Below, in pieces: positions 43,919-54,272 of a DNA stretch of 64,000 nt; position 1 is the first letter of the stretch; each line of letters begins with the position of its first letter. Location: positions 289,381-353,380 of the forward strand of contig JAGCVJ010000015.1 in the NCBI GenBank assembly GCA_017962375.1, given 5' to 3'. The position numbers were made by a program, and so were the translations under genes. The stretch comes from Bacteroidales bacterium. Lineage in GTDB: Bacteria > Bacteroidota > Bacteroidia > Bacteroidales > UBA932. A model generated the notes under the pieces. It saw nothing but the letters and a program-made list of their open reading frames with translations, was not told where the DNA came from and ran no database searches.

Positions 43919-45130
43919 ATGCACCTTCCATCGTTCATAGCCAGGCGATACCTTTTCTCAAATGCTCACCGCAATGTGATAAACATCATTTCGGCGGTAA
44001 GCGCCGTGGCTATAGGAATCGGATGCATGGCCCTGATAGTCATATTGTCTGTCTACAACGGATTCGACCAGATTGTTGAATCTTCATATAACAGCTATAT
44101 TCCCGATTATGTAATTGTGCCGGCAAAGGGCAAGATTATCAGCCTCAGCGATAAAAAAGTCAAGTCTACGCTTGACGCTCTGGGGCCGGGCAGCGTTTTC
44201 CCTGTGCTGGAAGAGACGGTCTATGTGCAGTATGACGTGGTGCAGTCTATCGCCAAGATAAAAGGAGTGCCAGCCGGATACGACACTCTTTCCCGGCTGC
44301 AGGGTAACATCATTGACGGAGATTTCGAACTGTCTTTCGGGGAATTGCCGAGGGCTGTGGTGGAAGAGAATCTGGCGGCGGCTCTGCTGCTCAGGCCGCA
44401 GTTCTCCACTCCGCTGGAAATCTATCTGCCGTCCAGAACCGAAGACATATCGCTGATGATGCCCCAGAGCAGCCTGCTTTCAGAAGAGATTCGTCCTGCG
44501 GGAATAATCCGTCTCTCTTCTGCGGAGGACAAGGGAACCATCTACATTCCGGACAGCATAGCCCGTGAACTGATGGAGTATCAGGAAGGGGAATGCTCAA
44601 AGATTGAGGTATTCATCAACGAAGTCTCCCTGCCGGCAAAAAAAATCAGGGAAACCCTCGGAGAAGGCTATGTGCTCAAGGACCGCTACCAGCAGAACGA
44701 GACCGTTTACAAAATGATGAGGGCGGAGAAGTTTGCAATCTATATGATTCTGCTGTTTGTGGTGATAGTGATATCGGTGAACCTGCTGGCAAGCCTGAGT
44801 ATGCTGATTATCGAGAAGAAAGAAGATATCAAGACCTACCAGGCGATGGGAATGAGAGTGGGGTCTATCCGCAAAAGCTTTGTGCTCCACGGATGGCTGA
44901 TTTGCATGGAGGGAGCTGTGATCGGGATAATTGTGGGTCTGATTCTGTGCTGGATCCAGTACCAGTTCCATCTGATTCCACTTCCCGGCAACTTTGTAGT
45001 GCATCACTATCCGGTTGTGGTAAAGCTCTCCGACGTGCTGCTGACACTTCTGAGCGTAGCGGTCATAGGCTTTATAATGGCCTATATACCAACAAGAAGC
45101 ATTCGTGCGATATTTAACGAAAAACAATAA
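43919..45130 (+). CDS. FtsX/LolC-like ABC transporter permease
   Basis: The 403-residue protein has four membrane segments: one at residues 20-45 (NIISAVSAVAIGIGCMALIV), then a large periplasmic domain, and three near the C-terminus. This is the MacB/FtsX architecture of lipoprotein-releasing permeases LolC/LolE. The stretch EKKEDIKTYQAMGMRVGSIRKSF is the conserved cytoplasmic coupling region. Its ATPase (LolD) is not adjacent and must be elsewhere. It probably helps move lipoproteins from the inner membrane. It follows rbfA by one base. Confidence 0.88.
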   Translation: MHLPSFIARRYLFSNAHRNVINIISAVSAVAIGIGCMALIVILSVYNGFDQIVESSYNSYIPDYVIVPAKGKIISLSDKKVKSTLDALGPGSVFPVLEETVYVQYDVVQSIAKIKGVPAGYDTLSRLQGNIIDGDFELSFGELPRAVVEENLAAALLLRPQFSTPLEIYLPSRTEDISLMMPQSSLLSEEIRPAGIIRLSSAEDKGTIYIPDSIARELMEYQEGECSKIEVFINEVSLPAKKIRETLGEGYVLKDRYQQNETVYKMMRAEKFAIYMILLFVVIVISVNLLASLSMLIIEKKEDIKTYQAMGMRVGSIRKSFVLHGWLICMEGAVIGIIVGLILCWIQYQFHLIPLPGNFVVHHYPVVVKLSDVLLTLLSVAVIGFIMAYIPTRSIRAIFNEKQ

Positions 45131-45135
45131 TTGCC

Positions 45136-45678
45136 ATGAAAAGAATTCTGATTGCACTGCTGAGTTTTGTTGCTGTTTTAACCCTCAGCTGCAAAAACAA
45201 TCAAACCCAATCTGATGTTCAGACAAAAGACTCAACCAATGTTGAAGCGCCAGCCGTTCAGCCGGAGGCAAAGCCGGTAGACACTCTTGCGATTTTTGAC
45301 ACTATTAACGGAATGCTGATGTCCCTTTCCGGAGAGCAGCTATGGTCCAAGGATATATTCACTCCGGATTATTACGAGGCATGCGAGAAGATTAACGAGA
45401 TCTCAGACGGCGATGCATTGTGGGGTCTTGGAAGCATCCAGGAATTGCAGTCTCTAAGCCTGACCGATCCGTCTGAATTCAAGATCAAGGACTATGCGCA
45501 CATAACTGCAGAAGCCGCTCTTAGCTGCAAAGACATTGACGGCAGCGGCAATGAAGGCACAGAGTTCCGCACTCTCAGTTTTCTTCTCAGAGACGCCAAA
45601 TGGCTCATAGAAGATGTAGGCGGCTCCAAGGAATCCTACCTTGATGCCCTCCGGGAGCAAGAAAATAATGCTCAGTGA
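45136..45678 (+). CDS. Hypothetical lipoprotein (DUF3828-like)
   Basis: The 180-residue product has a lipoprotein signal peptide ending in LTLSC (Cys about 19), a low-complexity linker rich in Thr, Gln and Pro, and then a compact domain beginning LAIFDTINGMLMSLSGEQLW. The pattern of that domain, including FLLRDAKWLIEDV near the end, is like DUF3828 proteins, but the match is weak. It lies five bases after the permease gene and overlaps the symporter's GTG start by four bases, so all are co-transcribed. Function unknown. Confidence 0.7.
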   Translation: MKRILIALLSFVAVLTLSCKNNQTQSDVQTKDSTNVEAPAVQPEAKPVDTLAIFDTINGMLMSLSGEQLWSKDIFTPDYYEACEKINEISDGDALWGLGSIQELQSLSLTDPSEFKIKDYAHITAEAALSCKDIDGSGNEGTEFRTLSFLLRDAKWLIEDVGGSKESYLDALREQENNAQ

Positions 45679-47165
45679 TAATCCTTTCCTTTTCTGACAT
45701 ACTCGGAAGTTTCAACGATTTCCTCTGGACCTATATCCTTGTAGCGGTGCTGCTTGGCTGCGCCGTATGGTTCACTTTGAGAACCCGCGGCGTGCAGTTC
45801 AGGATGATAGGGGAGATGTTCCGCCTTCTGGGCGGCAGCCGCAAAAGCGGGTATCGGGATATAGACAGGGAACGTGCCATAGCCGGCAACAAAAAGAAGA
45901 TTTCGTCTTTCCAGGCCTTTGCCGTATCACTGGCCTCCAGCGTGGGAACGGGAAACCTGGCGGGCGTTGCAATTGCCATTGCCATCGGCGGTCCTGGAGC
46001 AATTTTCTGGATGTGGGTGATTGCTCTCATAGGAGCGGCCACGGCATTTGTAGAGGCCACTCTTGCCCAGCTGTTCAAGCAGAGGTCCGAGGGAGGCTAC
46101 ATAGGAGGACCAGCGTATTATATTCGCCGAGGACTCAAGAATCCGTTCCTGGCGGCATTGTTTGCGGTTCTGCTGACGGTAACCTTCGGCCTGAGTTACA
46201 ACTCCATCCAGAGCAACACCATTGGCGACGCGATAGTTGTGGCCTGCAACTTAGACAGTGCGCTGCCTTATCAGATAAGCATTCTGGGTGTTACGGTTCC
46301 GGCCGCAAAAGTTCTCGTTGGAGCGCTACTTGCGGCCCTTTCCTTTATGGTGGTTTTCGGAGGCATAAAGCGTATAGCCAAGGTCAGCAGCGTACTGGTT
46401 CCGGTAATGGCGCTGGCTTACCTTGCTCTGGCTCTGTTTGTTCTTATCCGTCACATAGACCTTATTCCTTCTGTGTTCTCGCTGATATTTGAAAACGCTT
46501 TTGGAATCAATCAGGTTGCCGGCGGAGGACTCGGCGCCACAATGATGATAGGAATCAAACGTGGCCTTTTCTCCAACGAGGCCGGAGAGGGATCTGCTCC
46601 TAATGTGGCGGCTACGGCTGATGTTTCTCACCCCGTAAAGCAAGGACTTATGCAGGCCCTTGGGGTGTTCGTGGACACTCTTGTGGTTTGCAGCTGCACG
46701 GCTTTCATCATCCTTTTCAGCGGAACCCACGCGTCTGGAGACCTGAACGGAATAGCCCTTACCCAAGCCGCTCTGGAAAGTGAAATCGGAAAGTTCGGAA
46801 CGGTTTTCATCGCTGTGGCCATATTCCTGTTTGCCTTCTCCAGCATAATCGGAAACTACTATTATGGCGAGGCCAACATAAGGTTTCTCACTAAAGACCA
46901 TCACCGCTGGATTTTGTGGGCTTTCAGGGCACTATCCGGCGGCCTGGTGGTATTTGTGGGAGTGTGCGCTTCCCTTAACATCGTCTGGACCGTCGGCGAT
47001 ATCTGCATGGGTCTTCTGACGCTTGTGAATATATTCGCGATAGTTCAGCTGGGCAAATACGCTTTCCGTCTGCTGAAAGACTACCGCAAACAGAAAAAAC
47101 AGGGCAAAGACCCTGTTTTCTCTCGCTCCCAGATGCCGGACGTGGATGTCGACTGCTGGGACTAG
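45675..47165 (+). CDS. Sodium:alanine/glycine symporter (AGCS family)
   Basis: The start is GTG 45675, overlapping the lipoprotein stop as GTGA. The 496-residue polytopic protein contains the AGCS hallmarks: SSFQAFAVSLASSVGTGNLAG, GGPGAIFWMW, IGGPAYYIRRGL and KRGLFSNEAGEGSAPNVAAT. It would import alanine or glycine with sodium at the inner membrane. The short charged C-terminus is cytoplasmic. Its end overlaps that of convergent ispE by four bases. Confidence 0.95.
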   Translation: MIILSFSDILGSFNDFLWTYILVAVLLGCAVWFTLRTRGVQFRMIGEMFRLLGGSRKSGYRDIDRERAIAGNKKKISSFQAFAVSLASSVGTGNLAGVAIAIAIGGPGAIFWMWVIALIGAATAFVEATLAQLFKQRSEGGYIGGPAYYIRRGLKNPFLAALFAVLLTVTFGLSYNSIQSNTIGDAIVVACNLDSALPYQISILGVTVPAAKVLVGALLAALSFMVVFGGIKRIAKVSSVLVPVMALAYLALALFVLIRHIDLIPSVFSLIFENAFGINQVAGGGLGATMMIGIKRGLFSNEAGEGSAPNVAATADVSHPVKQGLMQALGVFVDTLVVCSCTAFIILFSGTHASGDLNGIALTQAALESEIGKFGTVFIAVAIFLFAFSSIIGNYYYGEANIRFLTKDHHRWILWAFRALSGGLVVFVGVCASLNIVWTVGDICMGLLTLVNIFAIVQLGKYAFRLLKDYRKQKKQGKDPVFSRSQMPDVDVDCWD

Positions 47166-48025
47166 TCTTTTTTGAACAAACCAAAGATAGCGGAGCCGCT
47201 GCCTGTCATTGACACGTATGCGGCTCCCGTTTCTTTCAGGGAGTCTTTCACTTTCTGAAGCTGAGGGAATTCCTTGAATACCGGCGCTTCAAAGTCGTTG
47301 ACAACTCTATCCTGCCAGGTATTGACAGGTTCTGCTATCAGTTCCTCCATTGGAGGATATGGTTCCTGCTTGCTGCGTTTCGGGACAATTGAGTAGGCTT
47401 TCTTCGTTGAAACAAAGCAGTCCGGAGAAAAGACAAGCTGCACGGTGTAGTTTTCCTTTATCTCGGCGATGGCTTTTTGCGCCTTATCGCTGAGGATGGA
47501 AAGGATTTCTCCTCTTCCGGTGACAAGCCTCGGCTCGTTCTGGATGAAGAAAGGACAGTCGCTGCCGAGCTTTTCGGCGTAGAATGTCAGCTGCTCAGGC
47601 GTAAGGTTCAAGTTGCAGAGCTCGTTCAAGGCTTTCAGGGTGCAGACTCCGTCGCTGCTTCCGCCGCCAAGCCCGGCTCCGACCGGAATGTGCTTTTCCA
47701 GAACTATCACAGCCGGAGGAAGCTGGAAGTCAGCGTCCAGCAACTCGTAAGCCTTCACGCAGATATTGTCCTGAGGATATCCCGGATAGTCCAGCCCGCA
47801 TTCTATCATACGGACCTTCTCGGAGTAGTTTTCCGTATAGAAAAGCGTTTCCTCGCTTTCGTTCTCGCATACGGAGATTGAAAGCTTGTCCGGCTCCAGG
47901 TTGCTGTTGTGGGGCCCCACCGGATAGAAGATGCTTTCTATCTCGTGGAAGCCGTCCTCCCGCTTCTGGAAGACGTACAAGCCGATGTTGATTTTGGCTC
48001 CGGGATATAATGTTGCTTGCTTCAT
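47162..48025 (-). CDS. ispE: 4-diphosphocytidyl-2-C-methyl-D-erythritol kinase
   Basis: The 287-residue GHMP kinase starts with PGAKINIGLYVFQKREDGFH and has the ATP loop HIPVGAGLGGGSSDG and a late YVSMTGSGSAIFGLF; these are diagnostic of IspE. It phosphorylates CDP-methylerythritol in the non-mevalonate isoprenoid pathway, which also supplies undecaprenyl carriers for the polysaccharide locus. It is the last gene of a minus-strand run and starts one base after the dipeptidase stop. Confidence 0.96.
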   Translation of the reverse strand: MKQATLYPGAKINIGLYVFQKREDGFHEIESIFYPVGPHNSNLEPDKLSISVCENESEETLFYTENYSEKVRMIECGLDYPGYPQDNICVKAYELLDADFQLPPAVIVLEKHIPVGAGLGGGSSDGVCTLKALNELCNLNLTPEQLTFYAEKLGSDCPFFIQNEPRLVTGRGEILSILSDKAQKAIAEIKENYTVQLVFSPDCFVSTKKAYSIVPKRSKQEPYPPMEELIAEPVNTWQDRVVNDFEAPVFKEFPQLQKVKDSLKETGAAYVSMTGSGSAIFGLFKKD

Positions 48026-48026
48026 G

Positions 48027-49571
48027 CTACCAGCTTTTCGGCCTTATGGTTTTTTGCGACAGGACGGTGTTGTAAATATCGGCGGTAAACTGGTTGAGCA
48101 TCTGTTCTGCCTGCTTGCGGTTCTTGGACTTTTTCAGGTCGGACGGGAGGTTTTTCTCCAGATCGCTTGACTTTTTGAGTATGTCGTACTGCATCTGCCA
48201 CTTGTTTTCCTGGACACCGCGGATCCAATAGCTATAGTTGGAGTTCAGTTCTTTCCATCTCTTGGTAAAGAACCAGTAAGGATGCTCAGGATAATCCTTC
48301 TCCATATTCTTGGCGTCTGAGAAATGATGCTGCTCGGCTTCCTGCCAGTCGTCGAACCTTGCCCATCCGGCAGGGTCTTTGGTCATGCCCAGATACCAAG
48401 GAACAAAGACTTCAGCGCAAGGCCTTCCAGGGCACATCCACATTATGCATCCGGTTTCCAGAGGCATCCAGCTTCGGAGCTGGAAGATGGTTGAAACAAT
48501 GGTGACATCTGTGCAGACTCCTGAAATGTGTCTAGGATCTTCCTTTCCGAAAGCAGGTTCTTGAGGCGCTCCTTTTATGATCCTCTTTTCTCTTTCATTG
48601 TGGAGGGAAAGCATCACAATCATATCCTTGACAGAAAGCTTCTTTGCCGGAGTGAACATAGGCTGTACGGAATAAGGATCGTAGTTGTACTTGCCTTCGG
48701 TAATGTATTCAATGACTGCTTTGTGGCGCTTGGTGTTGCCATCGCTGTCTATTCTCTTAGGGTCTGAATATGCCAGGCGGAAGTTGAACTCCTGCCTTGA
48801 ATGAGGGTCATACCAGCCGCGGCTTATAGCGTAGTCTATGATGTCCGGGCTTCCCATGAAGTTCTCCTTGTCGTCCAGGTTAACCGTGGTAATGGTGTAG
48901 TAGTTCGGAATGGCCATGACCTTGTCGTCTGGCACCCTCTGGGCCACCCAGTGGCGGCCTTTGACGACGGCCACGATCCAGCCCTCGTTAGGGTCTGCCA
49001 CGCAGTAAGTCCTTCCGCTTCCCTTGTAACCATACTGCTCTACTGCTTCACCGATAATCTTTGCGGCGTCCCTTGCGCTCCTGGCGTACTTTGCCACATT
49101 TATTCTCACGTCATAAAGGATGCCGCCATCGGTCAAGTCTTCCTTGTCTTCGCGAGAGTTGCATCCGTCAGAGGCGATGCACACTCCCCACTGGTTCATA
49201 GCTGCATCGGCTACGCTCATTCCAGGAAACTCCAGCCAGAAGAACTTGCCGTTTACTTTATGTTTTTTGTTTCCGCGCTTGTCTGTATATCCGTTGGCAA
49301 TAGAGGCCGGAATCTTCAGCCCTCCGTCAGTCATAGCCGGCTGGCTTCCCGCCGGAACAATGTAAACGTTGAGCATCTGCTCTCCGGAATCATCCTCGTT
49401 GTGGGCGAACAGCACGCTCCCGTCAACCGTGGCTGCCTTTCCGGCAATTATCGCAAAGCAGTTCTCTCCCTCAACATCCACTCCCTGCCTGATAGCGTTC
49501 TGCCCATTGGCTGCGCTGGCAAACAGAGCCATACAAGCAACCATCGCTGAAAACAAAAGAATCTTTTTCAT
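48027..49571 (-). CDS. Exported C69-family dipeptidase (PepD-like)
   Basis: The 514-residue protein has a signal peptide (FSAMVACMALFASAANGQ). The likely N-terminal nucleophile is Cys38 in EGENCFAIIAGKAATVDGS, which would be exposed by propeptide removal as in other Ntn-hydrolase-type C69 dipeptidases. ARSARDAAKIIGEAVEQYG, the VADPNEGWIVAVVKG stretch and ALSVCTDVT-like HISGVCTDVTIVS are typical. It would hydrolyse dipeptides in the periplasm. It lies 35 bases downstream of the phosphopantetheinyl transferase gene and directly before ispE. Confidence 0.9.
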   Translation of the reverse strand: MKKILLFSAMVACMALFASAANGQNAIRQGVDVEGENCFAIIAGKAATVDGSVLFAHNEDDSGEQMLNVYIVPAGSQPAMTDGGLKIPASIANGYTDKRGNKKHKVNGKFFWLEFPGMSVADAAMNQWGVCIASDGCNSREDKEDLTDGGILYDVRINVAKYARSARDAAKIIGEAVEQYGYKGSGRTYCVADPNEGWIVAVVKGRHWVAQRVPDDKVMAIPNYYTITTVNLDDKENFMGSPDIIDYAISRGWYDPHSRQEFNFRLAYSDPKRIDSDGNTKRHKAVIEYITEGKYNYDPYSVQPMFTPAKKLSVKDMIVMLSLHNEREKRIIKGAPQEPAFGKEDPRHISGVCTDVTIVSTIFQLRSWMPLETGCIMWMCPGRPCAEVFVPWYLGMTKDPAGWARFDDWQEAEQHHFSDAKNMEKDYPEHPYWFFTKRWKELNSNYSYWIRGVQENKWQMQYDILKKSSDLEKNLPSDLKKSKNRKQAEQMLNQFTADIYNTVLSQKTIRPKSW

Positions 49572-49606
49572 AACTAAGTTTTTAAAACATGTTAAAGTTA
49601 AGAATT

Positions 49607-50341
49607 TTAGCCGACCATCCAGACCATGACGTGGTCTTCGAAGACTTCGTACTGCATCTCGAATTCTTCTTCTTCGTTCTGCTCGTTGCCGTCTTCGTCT
49701 AGGATGTGCTCGTTTCTCGGGTACTTGAACACCACGTCTATTTCGCCTTCGTCGCGGACGGAGAAGCGGTCAACTTCCATGTCTTTGGAGAAGTCCACGT
49801 TGTTTCTGTCCATGCGCTTGTAGAGAGCTTCCTTGGCGCACCAGTATATGGCGAGTTGGGTGTTTCTTTCTTCCATCTGCTCCGGATCGCTCTCGTCTTT
49901 CTCTACCAGGTCTTCTCTTTCCTCATCGTTGAGGGCCCTTTTCTCCACGGCGGTGAAGTCGCGCTTGATGCTCTCGATGTCAATGCCCACTTCTTCTGAC
50001 GGATGTATGATAACAGCCGAGAAGCGATTGGTGTGGGTTATGCTGATACGGGTAGAGTCGTTCTCGATGTAAGGGCTTCCGTTCTCGTGGTGGCCGATGT
50101 GAACAGGGCCGAGCGGATACTCTGGAGACGGTTCTTTGAACAGTTCCTGGACAAGGCACAGCACGGAAAGCTTCTCGCGCCTTGCCTGCTCGCTCTTGTA
50201 CAGCGATATTTCTTCCAGCTCCTGGTCTCTGTCTTCCTGGTCACTGGCGAGAATGTCCAGAAGTTCTCTTTCGGATTCGGTGATTTCCCATACGGCAATT
50301 GTGCCGCCGCCCTTCAATTCTTTTCTGAGGTAAAGTCCCAT
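49607..50341 (-). CDS. 4'-phosphopantetheinyl transferase (Sfp-type)
   Basis: The 244-residue protein has the Sfp-family motifs: [22 protein letters not shown] (magnesium ligands) and [11 protein letters not shown]. It would attach phosphopantetheine to carrier proteins. The C-terminus carries an unusual acidic insertion ([18 protein letters not shown]), and another acidic run lies between the metal motif and WCAKEA. It follows gldE by 16 bases, an order seen around gldE in other Bacteroidota. It is the only carrier-protein activating enzyme in the window and a candidate partner for the carrier protein at 8632-8865. Confidence 0.9.
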   Translation of the reverse strand: MGLYLRKELKGGGTIAVWEITESERELLDILASDQEDRDQELEEISLYKSEQARREKLSVLCLVQELFKEPSPEYPLGPVHIGHHENGSPYIENDSTRISITHTNRFSAVIIHPSEEVGIDIESIKRDFTAVEKRALNDEEREDLVEKDESDPEQMEERNTQLAIYWCAKEALYKRMDRNNVDFSKDMEVDRFSVRDEGEIDVVFKYPRNEHILDEDGNEQNEEEEFEMQYEVFEDHVMVWMVG

Positions 50342-50357
50342 TGTCTATGTTTTTTGT

Positions 50358-51407
50358 TTATTCTGCGGTGTCGCTTTCGTCGGAGATTTCTCCCACGATT
50401 TCTTCAAGTATGTCCTCCATGGTAACGATGCCGTCCATTCCGCCGTATTCGTCAACCACTATGGCCAGGTGGAGCTTTCTCTGGCGGAGTTCTTCCAGCA
50501 GGTCGTTGATCTTCATTGAACCCGGCACGAAGTAGGCCTGGCGGATGTGCTTTCTCCAGTCGAACTTCTTGCTGCGGCTCATAATGTACGGCAGCATATC
50601 TTTTATGTAGAGAAAACCGCGGATATCCTCTGAGTTGTCTTTGTAGACTGGAAGCCTGGAATAGCCGCATTCGTTGGCCACGCGGATGACCTCGTCGTTG
50701 TCCATATCCATGCTGATGGTCTCTACATCAACTCTCGGCATCATTATCTGCGATACGGTCTTGGTCGGCAGGGTAAGGATCTTCTTCAGGAGCTTTTTCT
50801 GGGTGGCGTCTTCTGTCATGGTCATCTCCACGGCCCCGCGAAGCATCTCGTACGCGTCCTCCTCTTCTTCTTCGCTGAGCGTCTTGTTGTGCTTTTTCTT
50901 CTCGACGATCTTGTCCATTACCTTATCAATAGGCACTGTAGTGTGCTTGAGTATGGACAGCGGCAGGCTGGTGAAGCGGGCAAAGCGCACCGGAGACTGA
51001 GTGCCGATGAGCTTAGGCATAGCCTCGCCGAAAAGCACCAGAATGAAAGTCACCACAACGGTGCAAACCACAAATTCCAGCACCGGATGGCCGGAAAAGT
51101 CGAACAGCCTGGAGATAAGCAGCGAACTTAGCAGCACCAGCAGGATGTTCACGATGTTATTCGCCTGAAGAATGGTTCCCAGCAGCCTGTTAGGCGCGGC
51201 GAGAAGTTTCATGACTCTGCGGCTGGACGAGTCTTCCCCATCCTTGAGCCTCTGGGTTTCCTTCGGGCTCAGCGAAAAGAACGCGGCTTCGCTTCCGCTC
51301 ATCAGCGCTGAGCAGAAAAGCAGCAGAAGAATGAATATTCCGATGAGGATGTTTTCCAGCAATCCACCCGAAGGGGGGACTTCATCCGGAGTGCTGACAA
51401 GCAGCAT
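50358..51407 (-). CDS. gldE: GldE-like CNNM/CBS membrane protein
   Basis: The start at ATG 51407 ([15 protein letters not shown]) is chosen because a promoter element at 51458-51465 lies within the longer open frame from 51500. The 349-residue protein has a CNNM (DUF21) membrane domain, with [18 protein letters not shown] and [16 protein letters not shown], and then two CBS domains ([34 protein letters not shown]). The CorC_HlyC domain usually at the end appears to be missing. GldE is linked to gliding/type IX secretion lipoproteins; CNNM proteins in general move divalent cations. The truncation relative to the family should be noted. Confidence 0.85.
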   Translation of the reverse strand: MLLVSTPDEVPPSGGLLENILIGIFILLLLFCSALMSGSEAAFFSLSPKETQRLKDGEDSSSRRVMKLLAAPNRLLGTILQANNIVNILLVLLSSLLISRLFDFSGHPVLEFVVCTVVVTFILVLFGEAMPKLIGTQSPVRFARFTSLPLSILKHTTVPIDKVMDKIVEKKKHNKTLSEEEEEDAYEMLRGAVEMTMTEDATQKKLLKKILTLPTKTVSQIMMPRVDVETISMDMDNDEVIRVANECGYSRLPVYKDNSEDIRGFLYIKDMLPYIMSRSKKFDWRKHIRQAYFVPGSMKINDLLEELRQRKLHLAIVVDEYGGMDGIVTMEDILEEIVGEISDESDTAE

Positions 51408-51457
51408 TAGTATTGTACTGGGAGGTTCCAAGTATCTAAAAGTATTGGTTTGCGGTG

Positions 51458-51485
51458 CAAATATAAATAAAAAAAAGATGGACAA
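51458..51485 (-). promoter_or_regulatory. Promoter of gldE
   Basis: On the minus strand TTG (51483-51485), a 17-base spacer and TATATTTG (51458-51465) match the Bacteroidota pattern. The -33 element lies inside the stem of the groEL terminator, so terminator and promoter overlap. Confidence 0.7.
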
Positions 51486-51503
51486 GACGAATCTGTCCAT
51501 CTT
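51466..51503 (-). terminator. Rho-independent terminator after groEL
   Basis: AAGATGGACA and TGTCCATCTT (51475-51484 and 51494-51503) form a 10-base stem; on the minus strand a run of T follows. It stands 21 bases after the groEL stop. Confidence 0.9.
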
Positions 51504-51524
51504 CTTTACTTGTGTTTAGAAAGA

Positions 51525-53168
<1,644 letters not shown>

Positions 53169-53193
53169 TTATATTCAACGATGATTGTTTCTG

Positions 53194-53469
53194 TTAGCCG
53201 ATTACTGCGAGAACATCGCTCTGGCGCATAATCATATAGGTTTTTCCGTCCGGAGCGTTAACCTCTGTGCCGGCATATTTTCCGTAGAGGACAACGTCGC
53301 CCACCTTGAGCTCCATAGGCTCGTCCTTCTTGCCCGGGCCTGCTGCTATTACGGTTCCTTCCTGTGGTTTTTCCTTTGCATTGTCAGGGATGATGATTCC
53401 GCTGGCTGTCTTTTTCTCGGCCTCTTTAGGCTCAATCAAGACTCTGTCTGCTAATGGTCTGATATTCAT
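53194..53469 (-). CDS. groES: Co-chaperonin GroES
   Basis: The 91-residue protein has the normal GroES layout: [20 protein letters not shown], the mobile loop around [20 protein letters not shown], and [15 protein letters not shown] with the C-terminal [11 protein letters not shown]. It caps GroEL. It is the first gene of the groES-groEL unit, divergent from tadA across a 181-base gap. That gap has several near-matches but no exact TAnnTTTG element in its direction. Confidence 0.98.
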   Translation of the reverse strand: MNIRPLADRVLIEPKEAEKKTASGIIIPDNAKEKPQEGTVIAAGPGKKDEPMELKVGDVVLYGKYAGTEVNAPDGKTYMIMRQSDVLAVIG

Positions 53470-53650
53470 AATTGTAGATTTTTATTTTTTATTTGTTCAA
53501 TTATTCTCAAAAACAATTGCCCCCGTTTGACGGGCAGAGGGGTTAACGGCAAAGTATGTGCCACCGCAAATATCTGCCATTTTGTCGCATTTTGCAAATA
53601 GACATTGGGTTAAAATGCCAGGTGACAGATATTTTGTAACTTGCAGCGTT

Positions 53651-54136
53651 ATGGATATAGAACAGCTGAAAATAGACGTGGATTTCATGATCCAGGCCCT
53701 GAAGGAGGCAGAGGCCGCCGCTGAGGAAGGGGAAGTGCCGGTTGGATGTGTGATTGTGGCTGAGGAAAGAAGAAACAAGAAAAAATCCGGAAACGGAAGG
53801 ATAATCGCCCGGGCCCACAATCTGACGGAAACTCTCAAGGATCCAACAGCCCATGCCGAGATGCAGGCAATAACCAGCGCGTCGGCCTATATGGGCGGCA
53901 AGTATCTTGACAAATGCACCCTGTACGTGACGGTGGAGCCGTGCCCGATGTGCGCAGCAGCCTTGAACTGGGCACAGGTAGGAAGGGTGGTTTACGGATG
54001 CGCAGATCCCAAGAGGGGAGCCTCGCGTTTTTCGCCGAGCCTCTATCACCCTAAGACCAAAGTTGACGGAGGCATTCTGGACAAGGAGTGCTCGAAGATC
54101 ATGACAGACTTCTTCTCCCGCAAGCGCAAGCGCTGA
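53651..54136 (+). CDS. tadA: tRNA-specific adenosine deaminase-like protein
   Basis: The start at ATG 53651 (MDIEQLKIDVDFMIQAL) is chosen; a longer frame from 53558 runs through the groES upstream region and is unlike the family. The 161-residue enzyme has the zinc deaminase motifs THAEMQAI-type (here AHAEMQAITS) and VEPCPMCAAALNWAQV, and ends in a basic tail. An insertion EERRNKKKSGNGR of about ten residues follows the VPVGCVIV strand. It would deaminate the wobble adenosine of tRNA-Arg, though guanine deaminase-type specificity cannot be excluded. Confidence 0.9.
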   Translation: MDIEQLKIDVDFMIQALKEAEAAAEEGEVPVGCVIVAEERRNKKKSGNGRIIARAHNLTETLKDPTAHAEMQAITSASAYMGGKYLDKCTLYVTVEPCPMCAAALNWAQVGRVVYGCADPKRGASRFSPSLYHPKTKVDGGILDKECSKIMTDFFSRKRKR

Positions 54137-54145
54137 GGCCGCTTC

Positions 54146-54176
54146 TTGTAAGGTTTACGGAGTTTTATTACTTTTG
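54146..54176 (+). promoter_or_regulatory. Promoter of tRNA-Gln
   Basis: TTG at 54146-54148, a 20-base spacer and TACTTTTG at 54169-54176 match the -33/-7 consensus. The tRNA begins 10 bases after the -7 element, so transcription should start just before it. Confidence 0.8.
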
Positions 54177-54186
54177 CAGCCCCGAC

Positions 54187-54257
54187 TGAGATATGGTGTA
54201 ATGGTAGCACAACAGATTTTGGTTCTGTTTGTCCAGGTTCGAATCCTGGTATCTCAA
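54187..54257 (+). tRNA. tRNA-Gln (UUG anticodon)
   Basis: The acceptor arms TGAGATA and TATCTCA pair fully. The anticodon stem ACAGA/TCTGT encloses the loop TTTTGGT with anticodon TTG (bases 54219-54221). The T arm reads CCAGGTTCGAATCCTGG. The 3' CCA is not fully encoded, so it must be added after transcription. The total is 71 bases. The downstream lipoprotein gene begins 16 bases later and may be read through from the same promoter. Confidence 0.95.
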
Positions 54258-54272
54258 CAAAATTGATTTTCT

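Noticed and set aside
53470-53650. CIRCE operator or exact TAnnTTTG promoter upstream of groES
   Set aside because: No inverted repeat of the CIRCE type was found, and only seven-base near-matches to the -7 element occur.
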